From assembly GCF_963675165.1 (NCBI RefSeq), contig NC_087384.1:669001-733000 (forward strand): 64,000 bases of DNA. The letters are read 5' to 3'. A program made the translations under genes and the position numbers. Of this stretch, positions 49,426 through 64,000 are shown piece by piece (position 1 is the stretch's first letter; each line of letters starts with the position of its first letter). Source of the DNA: Halichondria panicea (Eukaryota > Porifera > Demospongiae > Suberitida > Halichondriidae). The notes beneath the pieces are model-generated. The model saw only the letters and a list, made by a program, of their open reading frames with translations. It searched no databases and was not told the origin of the DNA.

Positions 49426-52400
49426 ATGGAGAGCCTCAAGTCAGATCTAAAGAATGTACAAGGCGTGATAAAGGATCTCCTGAGCCAGCTAAGTGGAGAA
49501 CTTCCCGTAGCCTCATGGAGGTTCCCTGAGAAGCTGGCTGCAAATCTGGACCCTCTGGAGGAGCTCCAATCACGTGATCGGGAGGAGGAGGGGCTGGGGG
49601 ACCTCAAGACATTGCTCATGGAGCTCCTTGTGGACAGGTGAGGGCATCCATTTATTGAAAATTCCAAAGCGTATTTAATTATTGCAATTGCAGACTTCTG
49701 TTTTTGCTCCAATGTTGCGTTCGATTCTCGGAGACGAGTCAGGGTCAAAAGTTCACATCCCTCCCCCTCACGCTGGGATCTACAGTGAAGAAATTTTCTC
49801 GCAAAATCCAGCATGACTACGCATCACTCAAAAAAACAACGGAGAAGGTTTGTAATATTCTATGCTCCTCTTGTGTCAAATTCACTAGGAAAAATCTTCT
49901 GCAATTTTAATGTTATTTTGTACATTTTATTTGTTTTTTTTTTATCAATTCTTTCTGCTTTTATTTCTGTAGGTGTTGGTGAGGGAGGAGCACATAGCTG
50001 TTCTTGAGGCTACTGTATCAGAGCTGCAGTCCCAGTCACCACTACCTCACAGCCACTCCATCACCACTGTACCCTCTCATGATCCCATGCCAATCGAACC
50101 TCCGTCTCTTGTTCCCTACGAGGCTCTGGGTACTATGAAAATTAACCGTCTCTATTCCTCAGTGGCTATTAAACCCTCAACCAAATCTATAATCGAGGTC
50201 AAGCGCACTCCGACATTAACTCGAGGCTGCAGTATATCCACACAAACTACAGAAACTGGATTTGCACTGTGTGTGCAGTGTGCAGGCACTCACCAAACAT
50301 TAGTGGAGCTAGCGGACACTGTGATTAATACATCCTCCACACACAAGCTGAAGAGTGAGCTATCAACCAGAGACTGGGCAGGTCTTGTCAGTGTTGGTGG
50401 ATTGGACACTAGAGAATGGGCTGGCTGCTTCACAACTGACTTGAATGCGTTGAGTCATCGTGCTAGTTCACAGGAGTGTCGAGTGGAGGAGCTGGAGGGA
50501 CAGCTGGTAGAGCAGAGGGAGATGGTACTAGCAATGGAGGGGGAGATAGCCTCACTCACAGCTCATGTCAACCACCTACAAGTAACTAAATGCAATCATT
50601 TTGTGTACAATAACGTTTTTATATCCTACTGTAGCAGGGAAATGTATTTAACGCTAGTCCCCTTCATTTTGAGTTGTCTCTAGAGTTTTGGTGGTCTAAA
50701 TTTTATGATTTTCTGAAAGCTTAAAAGGAGCTTTTTCAGATGGTTTGCTTAAATCCTAAATTTGGAACGGGCCATAATTTCTTATTTTCGGGAAAATACC
50801 GTGGGCTATATATAGCCCATGGTATCTTGTCAAAAACAGGCCAAAATAGACTTTTGATTTTAATACATCATCTGAAAGGCCTCTCTCTAAGCTTTCGGAA
50901 AATCATAAAATTAACATTATTGGACCAACAGAACTAAAATTATAGCCGTCAAATATCATAGCTATTATAGCGCATTTATGAGGGATGTAGCTACTGCAGC
51001 ACTGCAATATTGTTACATTTCTACTGATTCCGTGCAGGCTAATGTGGAGGAGGTGAGACAGGTGGGTGACAAGTCATTGGCCAGTACCCAGCGAATGTTG
51101 GGAGCTCAGTTGAGGGAGTTGAGAGAGAGTGTGGGTCGACTAGAGACTGCTAATGGTGTGGTGTGTGAGGAACTGGGGGTATCACGGAAACAGGAGTCAT
51201 TGCTCAAGGCTAGAATGGCAGAAATAGGTAAGCTCTGGCGATTGCATGTCTGTACTTAATCACCATTATCTTTGGTTTGTCTTATTGTACCGTGATACCA
51301 CATACAGATTCATTTAGAAGTGATTTTTATTGAAAACTATCGTACAAATTATATTGTAGTCATCATTACAGCACAGAACCTGCATATTCAATACCTAACA
51401 GTTCCTGTTTCTGCCCCCCTCCTCCTATAGAGGCCAGGAGAACAGAGGTTTTACGAGAGCTCCAAGCTGTGCAGAGCAGAGAGATGAGGCTGCTCTCATC
51501 ACAACAGACATTGGAGAGGGAGCTGGAGGTGGCCGTGGGAGAGAGGGCAAAGGTCAAGGAGGCCCTTGAGGAGAACAAGCTTCAACTGACTAAAACTAAG
51601 ATCGCCTCACAGACAATGGAAAAGAAGAACAAGGTAGCATAATTGCACAGCAGAATATCGTTAGCTAGCTAAATTTGAGAGCTCATAACTTGTGTTTTGA
51701 AGGTCAAATCTGTGTGGCAAAAGTTAAACCCAGAAATTATTTATTTTTGGTAAGTTTTCATATTGGATGTAAGTACCGTATTCCTCCTGCGGCTATCTAT
51801 TGTATTCCTTATAGGCCATTTTCTCAAAGCAATCCTCTCTGCTGTCTCGACTGGGCCAATTGGATGAGGAATGTGATGATATGCGAGGGAGGCTGTGGGG
51901 GGTGGAGCGTGAGAGGGAGGCACTGTGCGAGGAGCTGACTGACATACAGGCCCAATGTGTGGGCCTCAGGGCAGAACTGGACACTGAGAAGGTATATGCA
52001 CACTCGTCATGTGACTGTCACTAAACTTGTGAGATGAAAACTGCCTATACTGTATTTTTTTCTCTCGTCAATTTTCACGGTGTAGTGTACAGTGTTTGTC
52101 ATAGTGTTGTGTGTGTGTGTAGTGTTCAGTCTAATAAAAGTGTATGATTTTGTACTTGTATTTTAGGTATTGTGTATGATACATACTGTAATGTAATTGT
52201 TTGTGTGTGTAGGAGAAGCTGTCAGTGTCCGTGAGTGAGGGGGAGCGACTGAGAGGTGTCTGCTGTGAACTGGAGACTCAGATCAAGACCACAATGACAC
52301 AACTGGACGCAGAGAGGGAGAGATGCAGGTGAGTGCATTGTTGCACTGTAGCATGTACATGTATATCACAAGCATTATATAATTTCAATCCTGGTTAGGC

Positions 52401-53544
52401 AGACAATTAGTATAATAGTTTAGGCGTCAGCTACGTTGCAACAAGTCCAAGGTTGACCTCTTAAAGTTTGTACAAGTGCATTTCTTCCTGCCTTAATATT
52501 TGAAGTAGTTTGGCGTTGTGTTAGTTTGTTGTGCTCTGCAATAGGCTGCTGATGGACTACCCGTTTGTGAAGCAGACTAGAACTGGTTATGTGGAGCACA
52601 TCCGTTCCTTGTCAACAAGAGAATCACAGAAGCAGATCTCAGCCAATACTGTGCGGATACTTTTACTAGAGGAGCAGAACTCTGAATTGAGAGAGAGGGG
52701 CGTAGCAGAGGTCAGGGAGAGAGGGACCAACTCTGCACCACTGGTGAGTGTGTGGTGTTGGGCACTGTGAGCCTATAGCTATAACATGTACATAGCAGAT
52801 TAAACCTTTCCTGGCTTTTAAAGTGCACAGTATTGTAAGTTAGATACACGATTGTAGTCTGAACAACTGTACAAACGGCCATAACTTGAGTACAATTGAT
52901 CCAATGTCAAAATTTTTATCATTTTCTGAAAGCTTAGAAAGAAACCTTTCAAATGGTGTAATTCAATCCAAAATTTCGTCAGGGCCAAAATTTGTCATTT
53001 TTCGGCCTTGGACCATGGGCTATATATAATCCATGATACGACCAAAATAATGGTAAATACTTAATTTTTCAAATACGAACTTTGATGACACCATTTGAAA
53101 GGTCTCTTTATAAGCTTTCAGAAAATCCTCACGAATTTTACATTTGATCCAGAGAATTCAAGTTATGGCAGCTGAAAGAGTCCCCGAACCATTGATTAAA
53201 GGGGGGGTTACAGTTTTGTCTTGTGAAGAGATTCAAGCTATGTGTACTGTAGATGGAGCTACCAACTAGGCACCAAATATACATTAATACAATTTACTGT
53301 ATCAATCCCCATCCCGCTGTAGTTACGAGCCCCAGTGCGTATGTGGAGGGATGGACTACTAACCCAAGTGCACAGTGAACAGGCCATGGCCAGACAAGCA
53401 GCCTCAAGCAAGCAGCACTCTAATGATGATCGAGTCGTCTCCCCCATGATCAGACCACCGTCCTCGGGCTCTCTCAAAGGTCGCTTAGGTCACCTCGTCA
53501 CAGCCATTGCTGATCATCGCTCCAATGTGGACAATTCATTATAA
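49426..53544 (+). CDS. CCDC157: Coiled-coil protein, CCDC157-like
   Basis: Nine exons (49426-49637, 49694-49847, 49973-50581, 51038-51227, 51431-51633, 51815-51991, 52213-52328, 52545-52743, 53323-53544) join in phase to about 693 residues (human 752). The N-terminal block MESLKSDLKNVQGVIKDLLS, ASWRFPEKLAANLDPLEEL and LMELLVDRLLFLLQCC fits the start of vertebrate CCDC157. A Ser/Pro/Thr-rich stretch follows, then long heptad coiled coil (residues about 290-560). Vertebrate CCDC157 is associated with Golgi/acrosome formation in sperm; a similar role here is inference. Introns 3 and 8 contain copies of the palindromic dispersed element. The gene converges tail-to-tail with the coiled-coil gene at 53681. 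Confidence 0.78.
50665..50965. repeat. Palindromic dispersed element, copy 2
   Basis: In CCDC157 intron 3: gattttctgaaagcttaaaa on the left and aagctttcggaaaatc on the right, with atggtttgc and catctgaaaggcctct inside. The central taccgtgggctatatatagc segment is again palindromic. Same family as 18155 and 52855. Confidence 0.75.
52855..53190. repeat. Palindromic dispersed element, copy 3
   Basis: In CCDC157 intron 8: cattttctgaaagcttagaa with acctttcaaatggtg on the left, and caccatttgaaaggtctctt with aagctttcagaaaatc on the right. The outer arms are ataacttgagt and ttcaagttatgg. Confidence 0.78.
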
Positions 53545-53680
53545 ACATTGAACAGTTATTCTGTTTCATTAACATCATCATAATTAGTCATAACCGGTTA
53601 TATCGAAGAATTTTTTACAATGGTGATATAAATGAGTTTAAGTATAACAACAAAATTAAAGACAAATAATTATAATTATA

Positions 53681-54610
53681 TCACTTCAGCACAAATTCCC
53701 CTCTAAAGCCAGGTACATTATCAACAAAATCAGAGAATTCAGTTCGAATGTTCTCATACTTAGTCTCCCAACTGTCCTTGAGTTGGGTCATGGCCTCCAG
53801 TCTTATCGCCAGTTCCTCCACTCTCTGTCTCTGATCATCGAGTTCTCTACCAACCTCTCCTAGTCTGCACTCATAGTCATCACACACATCAGCTAACTTG
53901 TCCTTAAACTGTCCCTCTAGTTCTTCTTTCTGTCTCTCCAACGCTCGGCATTCTTCCAGTTTTAGTAACTCCATCTGTTCTGATAGTGCCTCCTGTTTGT
54001 CCTCCTCGGCTTGTTGGTTATTTTGCTGTGCTATCTCAGAAACTGTTGCTGCCACTTTACAAGACTCGACTCTCGCTATATAAACCTCTTCTTGTCTCGC
54101 TTCTTCCACAGCTTCTTGTTTTACCGCCTCTGCTTCTGCCCATGTGTTATCAATCTTTCTAGCTAGTGTCTCTTCGTGCTTCTGAGTTAGTTTCTTTAAG
54201 GTACTAGCAAATTCTTCCCGTAGCTTTGTCTCAAGGATGGAGTTTTGTCGTGCTATAGCTCTGAGCTGGCTCTGATGGGCCTCTTGGAATAACGCCTGTC
54301 TCTCTTTCAACCATTCAGAATTAGCCGCTGTTAGTTTCTCCTCGGCCTTTGCTGCCTCTTCTCTTCGTATCACCTCCTCGACACTGCGGATTGTTCGTTG
54401 CCTCTTGTCCTCACTCAGTTCCTCATACTGCTGTCTCAGCTCCTCTCCAATGTCTGCATACACAAAACAATATCATCACAAGTTGTACAGTGCAAACTAG
54501 GCTAGCTAGATGTATATTTTATGCTAATTTTCTAGCTACTCACTGATAATAGTCTCATGTGACAGGGCTTGCTGTGAGTCTGTTCTCAGCACAATAGGAG
54601 AACTCATCAT
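53681..54610 (-). CDS. Coiled-coil protein, possibly C6orf163-like
   Basis: Two exons (54544-54610, 53681-54453) join in phase to 279 residues starting MMSSPIVLRTDSQQALSH. A second ATG follows immediately. Nearly the whole of residues 30-265 is charged heptad sequence rich in Glu, Gln, Lys and Ala (RSVEEVIRREEAAKAEEKL, ARKIDNTWAEAEAV). The C-terminal part (QLKDSWETKYENIRTEFSDF ... GEFVLK) resembles the end of vertebrate C6orf163, an uncharacterised coiled-coil protein. That match is from memory and is tentative. It is head-to-head with PSPH and tail-to-tail with CCDC157 (136 bp between stops). Confidence 0.65.
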
Positions 54611-54797
54611 CAAAGGAATTCCGATAAAAAAAGTGATCAAAAGCAAAACAAACAGTTGCCAATAACAACAACAAAGGTCAACGAGCCCCGCCCCCACACA
54701 CGTGGCTGCAAAACTTCATTGTCTTCTTCACACAGCTTTTCTTGTCTTCATATTGAGACTCTGTTACCCCTCTGTCAGGTAAAAGCAATTTCACAAG
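54611..54797. promoter_or_regulatory. Bidirectional promoter coiled-coil/PSPH with imperfect X-box
   Basis: 187 bp between divergent starts. It contains gttgccaataacaac (54655-54669), which resembles an RFX X-box with one mismatch in the right half, a ccccgcccc GC box near 54687 and a cacgtg E-box near 54700. Confidence 0.5.
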
Positions 54798-56403
54798 ATG
54801 GTAGAGGCAGCTAAGGAAGTGTGGAGACGTGCTAATGCGGTGTGTTTTGATGTGGACAGCACTCTGATCATAGAGGAGGGGATCGATGCTCTGGCCCAGT
54901 ACTGTGGTGTTGGGGAGAAGGTGGCAGAGTGGTGAGTGAGTGAGTCCTGTACAGGGGACTCTGTAGTGTGGTGTTGGGGAGAAGGTGGCAGAGTGGTGAG
55001 TGAGTGAGTCCTGTACAGGGGACTCTGTAGTGTGCTTTACACCATTTGTGGCTACAAGTTTATTATAGTTGCTGTGTAGTAGCTGCTTTCAATGCAAACG
55101 GCAGTTCCATTGTACCAGTTGGTACCGAGTCCTACATATTAGGAGTGCTTATTTTAATTTACAAGTTGATCTCACAAATCAGTTTAGAATACGGATAAAA
55201 TATGGTAGTTACTGTTCATCTTTACTGTTCATCTTGTTCTTTCCCAGGACTCGTAAAGCTATGGGTGGGTCAGTGACGTTCCAAGAAGCACTGAGAGCAC
55301 GGCTAGGTCTCATAAAGCCGTCACGAGAGCAAGTGGAGGCTATAAAGAAAGAAAAGAACCCCAAAGATATCCTCACCCCAGGAATCGAGTAAGCTCTCTT
55401 ATCGTGTTGGTACTGATGTATCAGACGTACCGTTGTACTTGCAGGCAGTTGGTTGGTTTGCTCCACTCTCGAGGGACGATAGTGTACCTGGTGTCCGGAG
55501 GGTTCCACTGTATGATAGACCCACTGGCTGACTACCTCAACATACCCAGAGAGAATGTGTTTGCCAATAGAATACTCTTCAACGATAAAGGTGTGTTTTA
55601 GATGCATTTTGTGTTGTTTTGAAATTGGTTGAAGCTTTGCCCAGTCAAAAATAGTTGCCAAAATGCCTACTTTTAATAACTCCACGTTAAGCCTCCTTTT
55701 TACAAGTTCAAATTATTCAGCTACATTTTGTGTTATATATTACAGCTTTTTGATACCTGTACATACGAACAAGTGCGTGATCACTGTGATAGTATCCCCA
55801 GGGCTCACACACACACTCATGCACTCTAGGAGATTACGCTGGATTTGATGAAGAGCAGCCGACTAGTAGAACTGGAGGCAAGCCGAAGGTGGTGGGTCAG
55901 ATCAAGGAGAAATACAAGATGTAAGGGAACAACATATAAAGCACATGGTGTTTTAACCCTTTCATCCCTGCAGTGTGGTGATGATAGGAGATGGAGCTAC
56001 AGATATGGAAGCCTGTCCACCAGCTGTAAGCACCTACTAATTTTGCTATCATGTTTTTAAAGCTAGAATTAAGAAACAGTCATCTTGTTGTGTATGTGTG
56101 CTGTTTAAAGAACAGGCAGGGGAGGTCCGACACAAGTACTTTGATTAGGCTGAAATTGAGTTAATTAGTCACATGCAACAATGAATTTACTGTCGAATTT
56201 TGCACGTGACCAAGCCTAATCAATTGATCGAGGTACTCGTGTCGTACCTCCTCTAGGGAACTGGCTAACAGTGTTATACCTCCCACCCCCTTCAGGATAC
56301 ATTCATTGGTTTTGGAGGCAATGTGGTGAGAGAGAAGGTGAAGGCAGGTGCCCCGTGGTTCATCTACTCCATCACTGACCTCATCACTGAGTTACAGCTG
56401 TGA
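54798..56403 (+). CDS. PSPH: Phosphoserine phosphatase
   Basis: Six exons (54798-54931, 55248-55388, 55445-55590, 55830-55920, 55974-56025, 56296-56403) join in phase to 223 residues (human 225). The HAD motif I, CFDVDSTLIIEEGID, carries the nucleophile and acid/base Asp. The cap has GGSVTFQEALRARL. Motif II is VYLVSGGFH, with the Lys of motif III around KPKVVGQIK, and motif IV is MIGDGATDMEA. It hydrolyses phosphoserine to serine, the last step of serine synthesis, in the cytosol. The end of exon 1 with its donor is duplicated in the first intron. Confidence 0.95.
54905..55031 (+). repeat. Tandem 63-bp duplication spanning PSPH exon 1 donor
   Basis: Two exact or near-exact copies of tgtggtgttggggagaaggtggcagagtg plus the donor gtgagtgagt and the following ctgtacaggggactctgtag lie in tandem. 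The first contains the real exon 1 end; the second lies in the intron. Use of the second donor would read through gtgagt into a TGA, so the proximal donor must be chosen. Confidence 0.9.
56118..56254. repeat. MITE in PSPH intron 5
   Basis: The left terminus aggggaggtccgacacaagt and the right terminus acgagtac-type sequence (gtactcgtgtcgtacctcct) are inverted repeats. Further in, gattaggct and agcctaatc also pair. 137 bp, no coding. A related terminus is at about 39130 in K11. Confidence 0.8.
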
Positions 56404-56579
56404 ACTGCAGATCGCTATATAATAGTTTTATAGTTTTATAACTCTATAATGCTTTTATAGTGTGCATAATATATAAATTTACATGACGTTAAATCAGTTT
56501 TTGTGCAAATTTCAAAGCTGTGTAACAGCACGTTCTTCACAAATAAATATAGCACTAAGTAACAACGATTTCATCTCAT

Positions 56580-56696
56580 ACCGTATATGCTTGATCAGAG
56601 GCCGCGCTTGTATAAAGGCCGCACTCAAATAGTAGCCTCCCTTGCTAGCAAAATGAAACATTTAGTAGCCGCGGCTCCTGATCAAGCATATACGGT
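56580..56696. repeat. MITE between PSPH and HPD
   Basis: Inverted termini accgtatatgcttgatcag and ctgatcaagcatatacggt flank a 117-bp element containing ggccgcgct/gccgcggct. The flanking sequences (atagcacta.g.aacaacga) on both sides are similar, as though the 3' flank was duplicated around it. Confidence 0.8.
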
Positions 56697-56785
56697 AAAT
56701 TATAGATTGTAAACAGTTTCAAATATAGCACTGAGCACAACGAAAAGATTTATCTCATATATACATAAAATAGATTGTAACCAGT

Positions 56786-60555
<3,770 letters not shown>

Positions 60556-60873
60556 AATTATTCTTAGCTCTCTGCTTTATATACTGCACTGGAGGATCCC
60601 TCACCCGGCCTGGCCTTTGCAGCTTATCAGTAATGAATTTAATTAACATCTAATTAATTATTTACCACACACAAAACAAAATAACAGTCACATGGTTCAG
60701 TGACCTTTGACCTTTGTGTTCTAATTAACAGAGATGTTACAAAATCACGTGCAAATTGAAAAATCTACACTAAGAAAAAATGGCCACTGAGTGTGCATGT
60801 GTGCCTATCGAGGTAGCTTATTCCGTCCCTATTAAAGTGTCTGTAGAGATAGCGAAGACTTATTAAGGCTAGT
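60556..60873. promoter_or_regulatory. Divergent HPD/NCOR promoter region
   Basis: 318 bp between start codons, AT-rich near HPD with repeated attaattaattta motifs. Contains tgacctttgacctttgtgtt (about 60701-60720), two direct AGGTCA-like half sites spaced by one base (DR1), a possible nuclear-receptor (HNF4/RXR-type) element. Confidence 0.5.
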
Positions 60874-63800
60874 ATGAAGACTGGGAGGCGATCGGACTCA
60901 GAGAGTCTAAGAAGGGAGGCTAGGTAAGTCACTGCAGCTTTCAAACGTACAGTCAGTAAAACGTTTCTAAGGTCAAGTGCATTTATTGTGCTAGTGCGAG
61001 GGCTTTAGACTAGCTCTCACAGTCTGTTCAGCATAAGCTAGTTATTCAAGCACACACAATGGTGAATTGTCTATGTCTATAATAACAATTAGAAGGTTTA
61101 CGATCCCAAAAAAGCCTCATGCATTTATAATAATACTTGTACACTAATTATTATTATCCAATATTCAATGTAGGATGTCTTATACACCTTTGGTATCCCC
61201 TGGTACCCATACAGTAGCATTAGACATAACCCTATTCTCTATTAGGGACAGAGATATGAGTCGTCTTCATCGTAAGCGTCCATCAATGCTCTCAGAGTTT
61301 CATGGCAAACACAACAGCCATCGTGAGCAGGACAGAGATGCGTGAGTTACCTCAATTAATACCCACCAAGAGAGAGTAACCTCATTTGATTCATTTGTTG
61401 ATAACGGATACGATGATAATGTACCTTTGTTATAGTCTGTCAGTTTCCGTTCATTTCAATCTCCTTAATGTCTACCGTATAATACACTCTCCTCCCACAC
61501 AGTGACTCCGCCCACTTTCGTTCCTACAACCGTTACGCTCACGATCCCCTCGAATACGGTAGTCGCTTTCCCCCCTCGTCTGGGGGGATGCATCCCAAAC
61601 TGAAACCCGACCCCCGTAGTAAACGTCTCTACTCTCCAATGGCGAATCACCATAGCAACTACAGGGCACCCTATCATCAAATGTCTTATTCTCGTATAGA
61701 CAGTTTTAATGAAGGTTCTATAGACGAGGAGATTCGTGCTAAACGGCCGTGTCTGAGTGTGGACGTGTCAAGACGAGCCACTGACCCCCCCAATAGTGCC
61801 GACTCTGTTGCTAGTAGCAACCACGTGGGGGGTAGCCCACCCACTGTCACAAAGGTAAGTCGTGTCTTTTGCTGAGATACCCATAAATGGATCCGTTTTT
61901 GTCTCTGATTACTGGCTGTAGTAACATAACCACATTACTGTGCACTGTAGATTAGCAAGGCAGTAGGTGCATGTGTTGTAATCTAGAAGGAAGTCAATAA
62001 ATTACTATGTGTAAATATTACTGCTATAGTTGTGTGCCTTAAACTGGAGCGCGCGCACACACACAACCCCCCCCCCCCCCACATACACACACACACACAC
62101 TCACACACACACACAACCCCCCCCCCCCACATACACACACACACACACTCACACACACACACTCCCCCCCCATACACACACACACACACACACACACAGG
62201 GTGGTGGTCTGAGTGCCTACCACCTGGAGGATATAGACAGTGACGATGAGGAAGCTCTGCTCAAAGCTGACGAACCCAAACCCTCAGACATGGACGTGGG
62301 GAGACAGTCTGAGCAACCAACCATCAAACCCAGCAAGGAGGAGCTCCTTCAAATGATGGAGAAAGTGGACAGAGACATCTCAGCCCTGGAGAACCAAATA
62401 GTCTCCCTGCAGAAGAAACAGGTTAAGTTTGTTGAGTGTTGCCATGTGTTCACTTTTTAGTTAATTAATTATCAATTGCATAGTGTTAATATTGGTCATT
62501 TCCATGTGCACTTTTAGTATGGTTGTTGCAAGTGTATGACATATGTGTACACTGTATACAATTTAGTTATATTCCTTCACCTATTTACTGCAGGCTGAGC
62601 TCGAGGTGGGAGGTAAACTGTCCCCCCCTTCCCCGGTCACCCCCTCGCCAAAGACCCCTTCCCCCGATGTCAGCTCCCCCTCAGAGGAGAGCCCTGTTTT
62701 GCCCACCACTCCTGACCAACAACGACAGCCAGTGTCCAAGATGAGCCTCATAGAGACTATATACTCTGAGAACAAGAGCAAGGCATGTGCTGCACAAGGT
62801 CTCCTTCAAGCACTGGGTACACACATACCCACACAGCATGGAACGGTGAGCTGAGGGGCTACTCATACTAACAACATGAGAACTTCACATGTGTATACTG
62901 TAGATGTTCATTAACATAATTATGTGTGTTGTAAGCTGAGCATTTCTGACTAAGCGTTGTTATGTGTTGGCTGTAGGCCCTTTCACATGCAGTTATGCTC
63001 AGTGGGTAATGTTCATGTTGTCCTTCTCTCCACACAGCCACTGTATTTCCAGCCATCAGAGGCTCCATTCTACCATTCCAATATTGCAAGGTGAGTATTT
63101 GTCAGGCATCAAAATCATTTCACTGATTGCTTTTTGGTCTAAAATCCACCGTGTTTTTTTTAGTAAGCTTTGTGCAGGCCTGTGTTTTCCATTTCAAAAA
63201 ATTGTATTCACTGTGCCTTCTTCTGTTTGTTCAGCCATCGCTTGTTTCGCCCTCGTCTGATTGAGTATCTGAGACGTACTAAGTTGTCCCTCCACGAGAA
63301 AGAGTTGTCACTGTGTACCCGCTATGACAGCCTCATGGCCGACTGGGAGAGGAGGGTGGAGCGTATGGAGGGAGGGGCAAAGAAGAAGTGAGTACACACA
63401 GTGATGCAATACTATACACCGATGCGATACATAATTATATCAAACGGAAGTTAGTTAGCTCCCTAAGCATGCAAATTGATTGCAATGGACTTTTTATAGG
63501 TAGTTTTAGAGCCCCTTGTTCTTGCATTTGATAATTTCTAAAGGTGTATTTGATTTACTATTTTTGTGTGTTTTTGCAGGGCACGTGATCTTAAGAACAG
63601 AGAGTTGTTTGAGAAGACATTCCCAGAGCTCAAGGCGAGGAGAGAGCAGCAGGAGAGGTTCACAAGGTGAGGGAGTGAACCATATTACCTTTCTCTTGTA
63701 CTATGTATACTGTATGTGGCCTCTGAATGCATTACCAGAAGCATTACTAGAAGCATCTTACTGAATTATTTACTGTATGTAGACTATAAAGTTTGAAGCA

Positions 63801-64000
63801 GCTGTGTAAGCCCTTGTAGTTCATTAGGATTACTGTACTCTTGCAGTTTATTTGTCTGTATGCATACATTGCATGTACTGACTGTGTGTGTGTGAAACAC
63901 CTTTCTTTCTTCTCCAGGGTGGACCAGCGTGGGTTTGGTGTTGTGAGGAGTGATGCTGAACTCCATGAACTTATGTACGAGCTGAGTAATAAAGAGGCAG
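60874..64000 (+). CDS. NCOR1: Nuclear receptor corepressor (NCOR/SMRT) homologue, 5' part
   Basis: Nine exons are visible (60874-60923, 61246-61341, 61503-61854, 62200-62421, 62594-62845, 63038-63090, 63235-63387, 63580-63666, 63918-64000); the gene runs off the right edge. An Arg-rich start is followed by KRPSMLSEFHG, which matches RRPSLLSEF of vertebrate NCOR. Then come SKEELLQMMEKVDRDISALE (the deacetylase-recruiting coiled coil), SLIETIYSENKSKA, LYFQPSEAPFYHSNI, and RYDSLMADWERRVERME through REQQERFTRVDQRGFG, all collinear with the region before the first SANT domain. It scaffolds HDAC3-type repression complexes in the nucleus. The symbol denotes the NCOR1/2 family, not a specific vertebrate orthologue. 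Confidence 0.88.
62056..62199. repeat. CA/C-run repeat ending at NCOR exon 4 acceptor
   Basis: Three blocks of acacac separated by C-runs and cccacata motifs end in the acceptor of exon 4. Confidence 0.8.

Overview
The window looks like a chromosome segment from an early-branching animal, most probably a sponge. The genes are metazoan (CCT zeta, malectin, HPD, a two-pore channel, an NCOR corepressor, a DSL-domain Notch-ligand-like protein). They are intron-dense with mostly 50-500 bp GT-AG introns, tightly packed, and surrounded by (CA)n tracts and small foldback elements. The sponge assignment is inference; no species can be named from sequence alone. Exons were joined by hand from splice sites and reading-frame phase. 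Every multi-exon gene called intact sums to a whole number of codons, with a length close to its human counterpart where one is known.

Layout. 1-6.2 kb: a patchwork of duplicated pieces around one intact DSL-domain gene (minus). The pieces are a broken second DSL copy and fragments of MMAB, a sulfotransferase and the last two TPC exons, all of which have intact relatives at 6.2-16 kb. 6.2-17.2 kb: MMAB (minus) head-to-head with TPCN1 (plus, 25 exons), an intronless sulfotransferase, and a divergent histone H2A/H2B pair. 17.4-46.1 kb: CCT6 (minus, 17 exons), whose intron 4 is about 24.2 kb while its other introns are mostly a few hundred bases. 46.3-64 kb: malectin, a TLCD3/FAM57-type protein, CCDC157, a coiled-coil protein, PSPH, HPD, and the 5' part of NCOR running off the right edge.

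The most unusual object is inside CCT6 intron 4. It holds about fourteen tandem copies, all antisense to CCT6, of a kelch-type beta-propeller gene. About half read through intact; the rest are frameshifted, truncated or have lost a splice site. Two blocks, an N-terminal and a C-terminal kelch core, are nearly identical between copies, while the middle falls into at least four unrelated-looking classes. Alternative 5' leaders and two alternative 12-base variants of the C-terminal core are distributed independently of middle class. This indicates shuffling or gene conversion in a constant-variable-constant gene array. I know of no described system that matches it; its function is unknown.

The ordinary genes form repeated head-to-head pairs sharing 0.1-0.32 kb intergenic regions: MMAB/TPCN1, H2A/H2B, CCT6/MLEC, TLCD3/CCDC157, coiled-coil/PSPH and HPD/NCOR. 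Other small-scale themes are tandem duplication of exon ends together with their splice donors, and (CA)n arrays ending exactly at 3' splice sites.
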